Origin: Streptomyces sp. ITFR-21
GTDB lineage: Bacteria; Actinomycetota; Actinomycetes; Streptomycetales; Streptomycetaceae
Length of the DNA: 64,000 nt
Direction of reading: 5' to 3'
NCBI RefSeq assembly: GCF_031844685.1
Contig: NZ_CP134605.1
Coordinates: forward strand, 372,001-436,000
This document shows positions 24,258 to 33,298 of the stretch, piece after piece; positions within the stretch are counted from its first letter, which is position 1; each line of letters opens with the position of its first letter. A program made the position numbers and the translations under genes. Under the pieces are notes generated by a model. It was not told the origin of the DNA. It was given only the letters and a program-made list of their open reading frames with translations, and did no database searches.

Positions 24258-24389
24258 TCAGCGGACCGGTGCGGCTATGCCGGGACACAGCGCGCTGTTC
24301 ACGCGCAGCAGGTCGACATGGCGCCGGGTCACCCGGGACTGGAAGGTGCCGGCGGGGTGCCGGAGGCAGCGCTGGCGCACCGCGCGCAT
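24258..24389 (-). CDS. Putative HVDLxRxxSALC leader peptide upstream of the ABC operon
   Basis: 43 residues from the ATG at 24389, preceded by GGGGAGGGTGAGG. The segment SRVTRRHVDLLRVNSALC matches the small leader peptides that streptomycetes and relatives carry ahead of sulfur-assimilation and transporter genes. The usual signature is an Arg-rich stretch, HVDLxR and a Ser-Ala-x-Cys end. It lies 187 bases before the permease start on the same strand. Ribosome behaviour at its Cys codon could control the operon; that is inference. A frame extension to 24524 is open but lacks a comparable ribosome site. Confidence 0.65.
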   Translation of the reverse strand: MRAVRQRCLRHPAGTFQSRVTRRHVDLLRVNSALCPGIAAPVR

Positions 24390-24636
24390 GTCCTCACCCT
24401 CCCCTTCGACAACCGCGTCCGGGGCCCGCCCCGGGCCCATCGCGTGCCGGAAGCCGCCGCTCAGGGGCTTGCCACCGGCACTCACAACCTGCTCTACGCT
24501 ATCGGCCGGACGGGTCACGCACAATCCCCGGCCGCCCGGTTAGCGCCCGGCGTACGCCCCGCCGTCCCGGGACGCCGCCCCGCGACGGCCGGTGCCCGGC
24601 CCGCCGGCCTGCCCGGTGTCCGAGGGGGCGACGCGA

Positions 24637-24694
24637 GGGGACGTACGCCACCGGGCGGCCGACCGAAGTCGACCGCCCGGTGGTGTACGTCCCC
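24637..24694 (-). terminator. Long stem-loop after glpK
   Basis: The arms 24637-24663 and 24668-24694 pair over 27 positions with only one wobble and one mismatch, around a 4-base loop. It begins ~55 bp after the glpK stop. It falls in the 359-bp interval 24390-24748 between glpK and the leader peptide; I see no gene in the remainder of that interval. Confidence 0.85.
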
Positions 24695-24748
24695 GTACGC
24701 CGTGCCCGTTCCGCCGCCGGGCTGCTCCCGCCGCCCGGCGTGCCGGGC

Positions 24749-26266
24749 CTACTCGACGTCGACCCAGTCCAGGGTCCGGTCGACCGCCTTCTTCCAGCCG
24801 GTGTAGCCGGCCGCCCGCTGCTCCTCGGACCAGCCCGGCTCCCAGCGGCGCGACTCGTGCCAGTGCTCGCGCAGCTCGTCGGTGTCCCGCCAGAAGCCGA
24901 CCGCGAGGCCGGCCGCGTACGCGGCGCCCAGCGCGGTGGTCTCGGCGACGACCGGCCGGCTGACCGGGACGCCGAGGATGTCCGCCTGCGTCTGCATGCA
25001 CAGCTCGTTGGCGGTGACGCCGCCGTCCACCTTGAGGACGTCCAGGTGCACGCCGGAGTCCTGCTCCATCGCCTCGACCACGTCGCGGCTCTGGTAGCAC
25101 ATGGACTCCAGGGTGGCTCTGGCCAGGTGGCCGTTGGTGTGGAAGCGGGCCAGGCCGACGATCGCGCCGCGGGCGTCGGAGCGCCAGTACGGGGCGAACA
25201 GGCCGGAGAAGGCCGGCACGAAGTAGATGCCGTCGCTGCCCTCGACCGTACCGGCCAGCCGCTCGCTCTCCGCCGCGTCGCTGATGATGTGCAGCTGGTC
25301 GCGCAGCCACTGCACCGCGGAGCCGGTGACGGCGATCGAGCCCTCCAGCGCGTAGACGGCCGGCGCGTCGCCGAACTTGTAGGCCACGGTGGTGATCAGC
25401 CCGTGCTCGGAGCGCACCGCCTCGGTACCGGTGTTGAGCAGCAGGAAGTTGCCGGTGCCGTAGGTGTTCTTGGCCTCGCCGGGTGCGAAGCAGACCTGCC
25501 CGACGGTCGCCGCCTGCTGGTCGCCGAGCACGCCGGTGATGGGCACCGGGGCGTTCAGCGGCCGGGAGGTGCGGGTGGCGCCGAACGCCTCGGCGTGCGA
25601 GGAGGGGTTGATCTTCGGCAGCATCGAGCGCGGGATGCCGAAGATCCCGAGCAGTTCGTCGTCCCAGTCCAGCGTCTCCAGGTCCATCAGCATGGTGCGG
25701 CTGGCGTTGGTGACGTCGGTGGCGTGGATGCCGCCGTTGGGGCCGCCGGTGAGGTTCCACAGCACCCAGGAGTCGGTGGTGCCGAAGATGGCGTGCCCCT
25801 TGTCCGCCGCCTCGCGGACCCCGTCGACGTTCTCCAAAATCCACTTGATCTTGCCGCCGGAGAAGTAGGTGGCCGGCGGCAGGCCCGCCCGGCGGCGGAT
25901 CAGGTCGCCGTGGCCGTCCCGCTCCAGCGCCTTGGCGATGGAGTCGGTACGGGTGTCCTGCCAGACGATCGCGTTGCCGTACGGGCGGCCGGTGCGCGGG
26001 TCCCAGACGACGGTGGTCTCGCGCTGGTTGGTGATGCCGATCGCCGCCAGGTCCGTGGCCGTGATGCCGGCCGTGCGCACCGCGTTCTGGATCGCGACGT
26101 TGGTGCGCTCCCAGATCTCCACCGGGTCGTGCTCGACCCAGCCGGGGCGCGGCAGGTACTGGGTGTGTTCGAGCTGGTGCTTCGCCACCTCGTTGCCGTC
26201 GTGGTCGAAGATCATGAAACGGCTGCTGGTGGTCCCCTGGTCCACCGCGCCGACGAAGTCCGCCAT
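24749..26266 (-). CDS. glpK: Glycerol kinase
   Basis: 505 residues, full length for GlpK. The N-terminal phosphate-binding loop is [19 protein letters not shown]. Further FGGY-family blocks are [52 protein letters not shown] and [20 protein letters not shown]. It converts glycerol and ATP to glycerol-3-phosphate. It lies 33 bp after the glycerol facilitator gene and should be co-transcribed with it. No glpD or GylR-type regulator is present in the window. Confidence 0.97.
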   Translation of the reverse strand: MADFVGAVDQGTTSSRFMIFDHDGNEVAKHQLEHTQYLPRPGWVEHDPVEIWERTNVAIQNAVRTAGITATDLAAIGITNQRETTVVWDPRTGRPYGNAIVWQDTRTDSIAKALERDGHGDLIRRRAGLPPATYFSGGKIKWILENVDGVREAADKGHAIFGTTDSWVLWNLTGGPNGGIHATDVTNASRTMLMDLETLDWDDELLGIFGIPRSMLPKINPSSHAEAFGATRTSRPLNAPVPITGVLGDQQAATVGQVCFAPGEAKNTYGTGNFLLLNTGTEAVRSEHGLITTVAYKFGDAPAVYALEGSIAVTGSAVQWLRDQLHIISDAAESERLAGTVEGSDGIYFVPAFSGLFAPYWRSDARGAIVGLARFHTNGHLARATLESMCYQSRDVVEAMEQDSGVHLDVLKVDGGVTANELCMQTQADILGVPVSRPVVAETTALGAAYAAGLAVGFWRDTDELREHWHESRRWEPGWSEEQRAAGYTGWKKAVDRTLDWVDVE

Positions 26267-26299
26267 CAGGTGCCGCCTCTCGTGGGTGTGGGGTCGCGG

Positions 26300-27151
26300 T
26301 CAGGCCGTGGGCTCGGAGGCGGGCGCCCGCCCGGCAGGCTCCGGCGGCGCCTCGGGCAGGAAGCGTCCGATGAAGACCTTGTAGAACACGCCGCCGAGCA
26401 GTCCGCCCACCAGCGGGCCGACGATCGGCACCCAGAAGTAGATGTTGCCCCACTGGTCCCGCCAGGCCGACCGGTAGCCGGTGATGTAGCTCGCCAGCCG
26501 GGGGCCGAAGTCACGGGCCGGGTTGATCGCGTAGCCGGCGTCGGTGCCCCAGGCCATACCGATGGCGACGACGACCAGGCCGATGATGAGCGGGCCGAGG
26601 TTGGCGCCCGGCGGGGTGCTCAGTACGTCGGTGATGGCCAGGATCAGGATCAGCAGGATCGCGGTGCCGATCACCTGGTCGCGGAACGCGCCCCATTCGT
26701 GGACGCCCGCGGTGGTCGAGCCGTTGCCGGGGAGCGTGGAAAACACGGTCTGCGTCTTGACGGTGTGGCCTGGGTCGAACTTCGCCAGCACCTCGGTGTA
26801 GTTCCACCGCACCAGCAGGGCCGCCACGAAGGCGCCGACGGTCTGGGCCAGCGCGTAGGGCGCGACCTTCCACCACGGGAAGCCCCTGAAGGCCGCCAGC
26901 GTGACGGTCACCGCCGGGTTGAGGTGCGCGCCGCTCAGCCGCGCCGCGAGATAGACGCCGAGCGTGACGCCGAGACCCCATGCCCAGGCGATGCTGTCGT
27001 GGTTGCCCAGCCCTCCCGGGGGAACGGTCAGACCACCGCCGGCGGCCACCTGGGCCACCACGCCGGTACCGAAGAGGATCAGGATCATCGTGCCGGCGAA
27101 CTCCGCCGACAGCTCGCCGATCAGTCCTGAACCGCGTGCACGTGCCATCAT
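26300..27151 (-). CDS. glpF: Glycerol uptake facilitator (aquaglyceroporin)
   Basis: 283 residues from the first of two tandem ATGs (27151) with GGGAAGCAGG upstream. MIP-family six-helix channel with both NPA boxes: LSGAHLNPAVTVTLA and GYAINPARDFGPRLA. The Asp after the second NPAR is the glycerol-facilitator signature. Helices begin at FAGTMILILFGTGVVAQV. It lets glycerol across the membrane for the kinase encoded downstream. The long loop with FDPGHTVKTQTVFSTLP is typical of actinobacterial GlpF. Confidence 0.95.
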   Translation of the reverse strand: MMARARGSGLIGELSAEFAGTMILILFGTGVVAQVAAGGGLTVPPGGLGNHDSIAWAWGLGVTLGVYLAARLSGAHLNPAVTVTLAAFRGFPWWKVAPYALAQTVGAFVAALLVRWNYTEVLAKFDPGHTVKTQTVFSTLPGNGSTTAGVHEWGAFRDQVIGTAILLILILAITDVLSTPPGANLGPLIIGLVVVAIGMAWGTDAGYAINPARDFGPRLASYITGYRSAWRDQWGNIYFWVPIVGPLVGGLLGGVFYKVFIGRFLPEAPPEPAGRAPASEPTA

Positions 27152-27437
27152 CGATGCCTGCTTCCCGCCGGTCGTACGGAGCCGGCTGTGGCTCGTATGT
27201 CCCCCGGATTTCCCTTCACACTGGAGCACGCGCCGACGGAACCGGCACCCGCTGCTGGGCCGGGCGGGGGTGGTGGCGGGAGTGCCGCGGGCGGTGAGGG
27301 CGTCCGAGGGGGGCGGGTCGCGGTGGGCACCGGCCCGGCCGCGACGGGGTCGGCGTGGCCGAAAACCGGAATACCGGGGTGCCGGATCCTGTTGCCGCTG
27401 ATACAGACTGGGAACGACGAGGACTGGGAGGAACGAG

Positions 27438-27950
27438 ATGGTCGCGCAGACGCAGAAGGCCGTGCTCGCGGGCGGATGCTTCTGGGGGATGCAGGACCTG
27501 ATCCGCCGGCAGCCGGGAGTCGTGGCCACCCGGGTCGGCTACACCGGGGGTGACGTGCCCAACGCCACCTACCAGCGCCACGGCACGCACGCCGAGGCCG
27601 TCGAGATCGTCTTCGACCCGGAGCAGACCGACTACCGGTCGCTGCTGGAGTACTTCTTCCAGATCCACGACCCGAGCACGAAGAACCGCCAGGGCAACGA
27701 CATCGGCCTCAGCTACCGCTCGGCGATCTACTATCTGGACGACGAGCAGAAGCAGGTCGCCGAGGACACCATCGCCGACGTTGACGCCTCCGGCCTGTGG
27801 CCGGGCAAGGTCGTCACCGAGGTCGAGCCGGCCGGCCCCTTCTGGGAGGCCGAGCCGGAGCACCAGGACTACCTGGAGCGCTACCCGTCCGGGTACACGT
27901 GCCACTTCCCCCGCGCGGGGTGGCGGCTTCCGGTCCGCCAGCGCGGCTGA
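27438..27950 (+). CDS. msrA: Peptide-methionine (S)-S-oxide reductase
   Basis: 170 residues from the ATG at 27438 (GGGAGGAACGAG upstream). The catalytic motif GGCFWG has Cys14; [37 protein letters not shown] and [19 protein letters not shown] are family blocks. It reduces methionine-S-sulfoxide in proteins at the expense of thioredoxin. The C-terminal region has one Cys in [10 protein letters not shown]. It is transcribed divergently from glpF across a 286-bp region that shows no obvious operator. Confidence 0.96.
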   Translation: MVAQTQKAVLAGGCFWGMQDLIRRQPGVVATRVGYTGGDVPNATYQRHGTHAEAVEIVFDPEQTDYRSLLEYFFQIHDPSTKNRQGNDIGLSYRSAIYYLDDEQKQVAEDTIADVDASGLWPGKVVTEVEPAGPFWEAEPEHQDYLERYPSGYTCHFPRAGWRLPVRQRG

Positions 27951-27974
27951 CCGCGCGGGCCGGTGCTGAGCGGT

Positions 27975-27994
27975 ACCGGCCGGTTCCGGCCGGT
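27975..27994. terminator. Short inverted repeat between convergent genes
   Basis: ACCGGCCGG and CCGGCCGGT flank a TT centre, 25 bp after the msrA stop and 23 bp before the end of the minus-strand roadblock gene. A bidirectional terminator is likely. Confidence 0.5.
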
Positions 27995-28016
27995 GTGCCG
28001 GGTCCGAGCGGTACGG

Positions 28017-28394
28017 TCAGGAGGCCAGCAGGGTGGCGAGGTGTTCGACGGCCACCGGGGACGAGCGGTACAGGCCGGCGAGGTCGAGTCCCTCGTCGGC
28101 CAGGATGACCAGCAGCGCGTTGTCGCCGACGGCGAGGACGACGACGTAGCCGCCGGCGCAGCGGGTGACCACGTCGCGGAGCCCGCCGAGGCCCACCTCC
28201 GCGGCTGTCCGCCGGCCGATGCCCAGGCCGGCCGCGGCCAGCGCGGACACCGACTCCGGCTGGGCGGTGGCGGTGTCGGCCGCCACCAGCAGCCCGTCCG
28301 CGGTGGCGATCACGGTCTCGTTGATGCCCATGACCCGTTCGCGCAGCGACTTCAATACCGAAACCAATGCCTCGTACGACGCCGGGACGGTCAT
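28017..28394 (-). CDS. Roadblock/LC7-domain protein
   Basis: 125 residues. GINETVIATADGLLVAAD is the first roadblock strand pair, followed by the ALAAAGLGIGRRTAAE helix and the VVVLAVGDNALLVILADE strand pair. Such proteins are MglB-like regulators or scaffolds of small GTPases; streptomycetes carry them in conservon-type clusters. No Ras-like GTPase is found within the window. It lies 34 bp after the DUF4388-like gene and is probably its operon partner. Confidence 0.85.
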   Translation of the reverse strand: MTVPASYEALVSVLKSLRERVMGINETVIATADGLLVAADTATAQPESVSALAAAGLGIGRRTAAEVGLGGLRDVVTRCAGGYVVVLAVGDNALLVILADEGLDLAGLYRSSPVAVEHLATLLAS

Positions 28395-28428
28395 GGTGCG
28401 TTCTCCTCGGGATTGCCGGTGATGACGT

Positions 28429-29265
28429 TCAGTCGTTCTGTGGCCGGGACCGGTCGGCGGGCCCGCTGTGCCGCGGTGGCCGGCGGCGGGGCAGCGGCCC
28501 CACCGTGGCCTGATCGGTTGCAGCGGGCCGCGGCCTGGCCCGCACCGAGACCGGGGGCGCCGTCCGTTCGGGCGGCGCCCCGCTCTCGGTCAGCCGGACC
28601 GTGTGCAGCCGGACCAGGTCGAGCAGCACCGGGAAGACGCCCCGGCCGAGCGCGAAGGCCAGATCGCGCGGGGTGCGCCGGCCGTCGACGCCGAGCAGCA
28701 GGGCGTGCCGCCGGGCGTCCAGGATCTGCGGGCGCGCCCCGACGACGAGCCTGACCGGCGCCCCGACGACGTCGCCCGCCCGCATCCCGCGGTCGCGCAG
28801 CGCCGCCAGCCGGCGCGCGGTCTCCTCGGTGAGGCGGGCCGGCTCCACGCCGGGGGCCGCGGTGAGCTCGGGCGCCGGATGCCCGGCCAGCACCTCGAAG
28901 CCGTCCACGGGGTTGAGCGCCATGGCGAACGCCCCGTCGAAGACCGCCGCCGTGCAGACCAGCTCCAGTTCAGCGGCGCCGATGAACCCGCCGGCGACCA
29001 GTGTGTCAGCCAGCGGGCCGGCGTCGGGCCGCGCGGCGCGTGCGGTGGTCCAGTCGCCCTCGGCGATCCGGCCGGACCTGAGCAGTACGGACTCGGCGGT
29101 CGGCGCCGCCGGCGTCTGGACCGCGCCGACCAGCCCGTCCCGCAGATGGAGGGTGCCGCCGGGGCCGCCGGAGACCGCGACGGCGCCGGTGAACCGTTCC
29201 GGCCGCAGTCTGGCCAGCAGCGCGGGGACGTTGCGCGGTTCGCGCCGCGCGGGGGCGGAGGTCAT
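28429..29265 (-). CDS. DUF4388-like protein
   Basis: 278 residues; the ATG at 29265 overlaps the stop of the upstream roadblock gene (ATGA). The N-terminal part (PALLARLRPERFTGAVAVSG, GGTLHLRDGLVGAVQTP) resembles the DUF4388/PATAN-type domain found in bacterial signalling proteins. The middle contains GDWTTARAARPDAGPLADTL, reminiscent of the helical adaptor region that follows it. Residues ~195-230 (LLLGVDGRRTPRDLAFALGR) look like a winged-helix-like element. The last ~50 are Arg/Pro-rich and probably disordered. A role coordinating the neighbouring roadblock proteins is inferred from context. Confidence 0.65.
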   Translation of the reverse strand: MTSAPARREPRNVPALLARLRPERFTGAVAVSGGPGGTLHLRDGLVGAVQTPAAPTAESVLLRSGRIAEGDWTTARAARPDAGPLADTLVAGGFIGAAELELVCTAAVFDGAFAMALNPVDGFEVLAGHPAPELTAAPGVEPARLTEETARRLAALRDRGMRAGDVVGAPVRLVVGARPQILDARRHALLLGVDGRRTPRDLAFALGRGVFPVLLDLVRLHTVRLTESGAPPERTAPPVSVRARPRPAATDQATVGPLPRRRPPRHSGPADRSRPQND

Positions 29266-29645
29266 ACCACCAGGCCCCTCGCGTGCTCCGACAGCTGCCG
29301 AGAGGCCAGCGCGAGGTTGGTGTCCGCGCGGTCGAGTACGGCGGACAGCAGCACCGCGTCGCCCCGGCGCGGCAGCACCTGGACGATGTGCTGGATCCGG
29401 CGGCCGGTGACCACCACGTTCTCCAACTCCCCCCAGGCTCCCGCTTCGTGCAGCCGGTCGCTGACCAGTTCCGCCAGGTCGCGGACTTCCGTACCGGAAC
29501 CTGCGGGACCGCAGTCCCCCGCCTCGGCGTAGGTCAGACCGGTCACCGCGTCCACCACGGCCGCGCCCAGGACGCCCGGGGTGGAGAGGACTTGGGCCAG
29601 GACCGACTCCAGCGCGTGCACAGGCACCCCTTCACTTTCCGACAT
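29262..29645 (-). CDS. Roadblock/LC7-like protein
   Basis: 127 residues from the ATG at 29645. LESVLAQVLSTPGVLGAAVVDAVTGLTYAEAG is the canonical start of the fold, and NVVVTGRRIQHIVQVLPR, DAVLLSAVLDRADTNLALA the second strand pair and helix. It opens the minus-strand roadblock-DUF4388-roadblock unit and is divergent from a similar protein at 29742. No signal peptide or membrane segment. Confidence 0.75.
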   Translation of the reverse strand: MSESEGVPVHALESVLAQVLSTPGVLGAAVVDAVTGLTYAEAGDCGPAGSGTEVRDLAELVSDRLHEAGAWGELENVVVTGRRIQHIVQVLPRRGDAVLLSAVLDRADTNLALASRQLSEHARGLVV

Positions 29646-29741
29646 CAGGCAGAGTACGTTAATTCGCAACTCGCACAACAGTGAACGAAGATGATGTTCT
29701 CTGTATCCGTCAGACAGTCCAGAGCCAGCCGGGGAAGCACC

Positions 29742-30107
29742 ATGAACATTGAAACCGCGCTCAAAGAAGCGATGACCGTCGAGGGCGCGATCGGGGTGGC
29801 GCTCGCGGACTACGAGAGCGGCATGGCCCTCGGCACACTCGGCGGCGGGAGGGAACTGGACCTGGAGATCGCCGCGGCCGGCAACACCGAGGTGGTGCGC
29901 GCCAAGATGCGGGCGCTGTCGCTGCTGGGGATCAACGACACGATCGAGGACATCCTGATCACCCTGGGCACCCAGTACCACCTGATCCGCCCGGTGACCA
30001 GCGGCCGGAGCTCGCTCTTCCTGTATCTGGCACTGGACCGCAGCCGCGCGAACCTCGCGCTGGCCCGGCATGTCCTCAAGCGCGTCGAGAGCGGCCTGGA
30101 CGTCTGA
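29742..30107 (+). CDS. Roadblock-like small protein
   Basis: 121 residues from the ATG at 29742 with GGGGAAG upstream. It parallels the protein encoded divergently at 29262: ALKEAMTVEGAIGVALADYES at the start, DILITLGTQYHLIRPVT in the middle and SLFLYLALDRSRANLALARH at the end (compare DRADTNLALASRQ). The two are probably diverged paralogues. The ~95-bp region between them must hold both promoters. Confidence 0.75.
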   Translation: MNIETALKEAMTVEGAIGVALADYESGMALGTLGGGRELDLEIAAAGNTEVVRAKMRALSLLGINDTIEDILITLGTQYHLIRPVTSGRSSLFLYLALDRSRANLALARHVLKRVESGLDV

Positions 30108-30357
30108 GGGGCGGCGTCCGGTGAATGTCCGCGGAATATGACGGAAACCCCTGAGAACAGCGGGGACGCCGGTCCCGCACCAGTGGAATCAGTTACACCG
30201 CCCGTCACATCCTGCGCCTGGATCGCCGCCACCTCATGGGCCGCGCGGTATTCACTATTCACCGGACCCCGCCCTCGTACGAATTCACCGTCACGGGCAG
30301 CAACGAATTCGTCACCGCACCACCGCCGGAGTGGCCGGGAATGACGGTACGCGGAAT

Positions 30358-31545
30358 TCAGATGTCACGGGTGAGCAGCAGGATCGCCACGTCGTCCAGG
30401 TGCCGGCCGGCGTCGAGTTCCCGGGTGACGGTCGTCAGGTGGTCGATGAGGGCCTGGCCGGCCGGGTCGGGGGCGGCGGCGATGACCGAGATCAGGCCCT
30501 CGGTGCCCAGCCGCTCCCGGCCCGGTCCGACATGGCCCTCGGTCAGGCCGTCGGTGTAGAGCAGCAGCGTCGCGGCGGGCGGCAGTTCCAGGTGGGCGGT
30601 GTGCCACGCCGAGCCGCCGGGGATCAGGCCGAGCGCGACACCGGCGGGGGCCGGCAGCGGCCGGGCCGTGCGGCCCTCGACGATCAGGGGCGTGTCGTGG
30701 CCGGCCCGGGTGATGTCCAGCCGGCCGGCCGGGGCGAGCGAGAGCGTCGCCACGGTGGCGAACATCGCCGAGTACGTCCGCTCGGCGACGAGGATCTGCT
30801 CCATCAGGGCGAGCAGCCCGCTGCCGCGATGGCCGCCGAGGATCAGGGTCCGCCAGGCGATACGCAGGCACACCCCGATGCCCGCCTCGTCCGGTCCGTG
30901 CCCGCTGACGTCGCCGATGACCGCGTGCACGGTGCCGTCCGCGGTCTCCACCACGTCGAGGAAGTCGCCGGCCAGCAGCGCGCCCTCACGGCCGGGCAGG
31001 TAGCAGGAGGTCGGGGTCACCCCGGCGGTGGCGCTGAGCATGGGGACCGGCAGCAGGCTGCGTTCCAGCCGGCTGTTCTCCTGCGCCCGGTGCTGGTTGG
31101 CGCGCAGTTCGGCGGCCGTGCGCTCGGCGTGCTTGCGGTGGACCGCGTACCGCACCGCCCGGTCCAGCAGTTCGCCGGTGACCGTGCCCTTGACCAGGTA
31201 GTCCTGGGCGCCGGCGGCGACCGCCTCGACCCCGGCGCCGGCGTCGGCCAGGCCGGTGAGGACGATGACCGCCGCCGCCGGGCAGGCGCTCTGGATCCGG
31301 GCGACGGCGCCGGTGCCGGAGGCGTCGGGCAGGTGCAGGTCCAGCAGCACGCAGTCGGGGGCGCGGCGGCCGACGCCGGCCATGCCGTCGGCCAGCGTCT
31401 GGGCCCACTGCAGGTCGACGTTGAGCGAGCTGTCGGCCAGGTACTCCTCGACGAGCAGCGCGTCGCCGGGGTCGTCCTCGATCAGCAGGATCCGGTAGCT
31501 GACCGCGGTGAGCGCCGGGGTCTCGGCGGTGTCGCTGTCGCTCAC
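30358..31545 (-). CDS. Response regulator with PP2C-type phosphatase output
   Basis: 395 residues from a GTG at 31545 that overlaps the kinase stop (GTGA). A receiver domain (about 15-135) has LIEDDPGD, the phospho-acceptor in CVLLDLHLPD (Asp69) and the switch Lys in DYLVKGTV. A short coiled linker (HAERTAAELRANQHRAQENS) leads to a SpoIIE/PP2C phosphatase (about 190-395) with GDFLDV, VIGDVSGHGPDEA, LYTDGLTEG and DDVAILLL. It should dephosphorylate a Ser/Thr protein target, classically an anti-sigma antagonist, under control of the adjacent kinase. Confidence 0.9.
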   Translation of the reverse strand: MSDSDTAETPALTAVSYRILLIEDDPGDALLVEEYLADSSLNVDLQWAQTLADGMAGVGRRAPDCVLLDLHLPDASGTGAVARIQSACPAAAVIVLTGLADAGAGVEAVAAGAQDYLVKGTVTGELLDRAVRYAVHRKHAERTAAELRANQHRAQENSRLERSLLPVPMLSATAGVTPTSCYLPGREGALLAGDFLDVVETADGTVHAVIGDVSGHGPDEAGIGVCLRIAWRTLILGGHRGSGLLALMEQILVAERTYSAMFATVATLSLAPAGRLDITRAGHDTPLIVEGRTARPLPAPAGVALGLIPGGSAWHTAHLELPPAATLLLYTDGLTEGHVGPGRERLGTEGLISVIAAAPDPAGQALIDHLTTVTRELDAGRHLDDVAILLLTRDI

Positions 31546-33164
31546 CGGGACACCGCCCGCGGCTCGTCGGCGACCTGCTCGGCGACGGGTCCGGCGAGGG
31601 TGAAGACGAAGCGGGTGCCGGGGCGGTGGTCGAGGTCGATGGCGATGCTGCCGCCGTGGAACTCGACGATCTTCTTGCACAGCGCCAGACCGATGCCGTT
31701 GCCGGGGTAGGCGTCGCGGGTGTGCAGCCGCTGGAAGATCACGAACACCTTCTCGGCGAACTCCGGGGCGATGCCGATGCCGTTGTCGGCGACGGCGAAC
31801 GACCACAGCCCGTCCTGCCGCTCGACGGACAGGTGCACGCGGGCGGAGCGGTCCGGCGAGCGGAACTTGACAGCGTTGGAGACGAGGTTCTGCAGCAGCA
31901 TGCCCAGCTGGGTGGCGTCGCCGGTGACGACCGGCAGCGGGTCGTGGGTGACCTCGGCGCCGGCCTCCTCCACGGTCAGGCTCAGCGCGTCCAGGGTCCG
32001 GGTGAACAGCTGCTCGAGATCGACCGTCGCGGTGTCGGAGTGCAGCCGGCCGACCCGGGAGAAGGCCAGCAGGTCGTTGATCAGGGTCTGCATCCGGTTG
32101 GCGCCGTCGACGGCGTAGTCGATGTACTGCGTGGCCCGGTCGTCGAGCTGGTCGCCGTAGCGGCGCTGGAGCAGCTGGCAGAAGCTGGCCACCTTGCGCA
32201 GCGGCTCCTGGAGGTCGTGCGAGGCCACGTAGGCGAACTGCTCCAGCTCGGCGTTGGAGCGGCGCAGCTCGGCGGCCTGCTCGTCGAGCCGGGCGCGGGC
32301 GGCGTCGCTGAAGGTGAGTTCGGCGACCAGGCGTTCGCGCATGGACTCCACGTCCAGCGCCAGGCTGCGCAGGTCCGCCGGGCCGACCGCGGCGACCCGG
32401 TGGCCGAAGTGGCCCTCGGCCACCCGTCGGACGTCGCCGGAGAGCCGGCCGAGCGGCAGCGTCACGCCCCGGCGCAGGCCCGCGAAGACCAGGCCGGTCA
32501 TGGCGACGATCAGCAGGGCGATCATGGAGAAGATCCAGTTGCGCAGGTCCCTGGCGCCCTGAAGGTTGGCTCTGGCCTGGTCCCTGCCGTTCTGCAGGGT
32601 CTGCTGGAGGTGGGTGGAGGCGGCGCGGACGGCGTCGAACCGCCGCTTGCCCTCGTCCGCGCGCTCGGTGGCCAGCGCGATCGGCCCGCCGGGGGGCGCC
32701 GCCGCCACCGGCCGGGCGAACCACTCCTGCCAGGTCCGCGCGCGGTCCAGCAGGCTCTGGAGGTCCGCCAGGCTCCGGTCGTCGTGGGCCAGCAGGGTCC
32801 GCAGCCGCGCGGTGCTGGTCCGCTGGAGGACCAGGCCGGAGGTGTACGGTTCCAGGAACGCCCGCTGCCCGGTCAGTCCGTAGCCGCGGACGCCGGTCTC
32901 CTGGTCGGTCAGCGACTTCTCCAGCTGTACCGAGGCCACCAGGGCGGGGGTGCTCCCGTCGACCAGCCGGTTGGAGATCTCGGTGGAGCGGGCGAACACC
33001 CAGGCGCCGGTGACCGTGAGCGCGGCCAGCACCGCCAGGGCCGCGCACGAGCCCACCGTGAGCCACCGGCGGGTCGTCCAGCCGACGGGGCGGGCGCCCG
33101 GTTCGGCCGGGGTGGGGCGGGCACGGGAGTACCCCGCCTCGTCGGTCGGTATCACACCCGTCAC
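31542..33164 (-). CDS. CHASE3/HAMP sensor histidine kinase
   Basis: 540 residues from a GTG at 33164 with GAGGAG upstream (the frame runs to 33269). TM1 is ~35-57 and TM2 ~211-230. The extracytoplasmic part between them has the CHASE3 marks DQETGVRGYGLTGQRAFLEPY. HAMP follows (~231-285), then HisKA with YVASHDLQEPLRKV (His316) and HATPase_c with LLQNLVSNAVKF, NGIGIAPEF and GIGLALCKKIVEFHGG. The HDLQEPLRKV version is typical of phytochrome-like and Rcp-type systems. Cognate partner: the overlapping receiver-phosphatase; possibly also the receiver at 33671. Confidence 0.92.
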   Translation of the reverse strand: MTGVIPTDEAGYSRARPTPAEPGARPVGWTTRRWLTVGSCAALAVLAALTVTGAWVFARSTEISNRLVDGSTPALVASVQLEKSLTDQETGVRGYGLTGQRAFLEPYTSGLVLQRTSTARLRTLLAHDDRSLADLQSLLDRARTWQEWFARPVAAAPPGGPIALATERADEGKRRFDAVRAASTHLQQTLQNGRDQARANLQGARDLRNWIFSMIALLIVAMTGLVFAGLRRGVTLPLGRLSGDVRRVAEGHFGHRVAAVGPADLRSLALDVESMRERLVAELTFSDAARARLDEQAAELRRSNAELEQFAYVASHDLQEPLRKVASFCQLLQRRYGDQLDDRATQYIDYAVDGANRMQTLINDLLAFSRVGRLHSDTATVDLEQLFTRTLDALSLTVEEAGAEVTHDPLPVVTGDATQLGMLLQNLVSNAVKFRSPDRSARVHLSVERQDGLWSFAVADNGIGIAPEFAEKVFVIFQRLHTRDAYPGNGIGLALCKKIVEFHGGSIAIDLDHRPGTRFVFTLAGPVAEQVADEPRAVSR

Positions 33165-33298
33165 TGCGACTCCTCGATGTCCCACCCGCTGCACGGCAGC
33201 GGAACCACGGTGCCGCGCGACTGACCGCGGTCGCGCAATGCTACCCAGTGGGACAACATTGGTTGTCACCTCTGTCGGCCGACTCGTATGGTGAGGGC

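Noticed and set aside
30236..30357. Possible gene fragment reading YEFTVTGSNEFVTAPPPEW with three GAATTC sites
   Set aside because: Runs into the reverse strand of the PP2C gene with no stop or ribosome site; recurrent GAATTC alone is weak evidence.
33248..33298. Upstream extension of the HTH-receiver frame (MGQHWLSPLSADSYGEG)
   Set aside because: No ribosome site; overlaps the promoter region of the divergent kinase; the GTG at 33299 fits homologue-like starts better.
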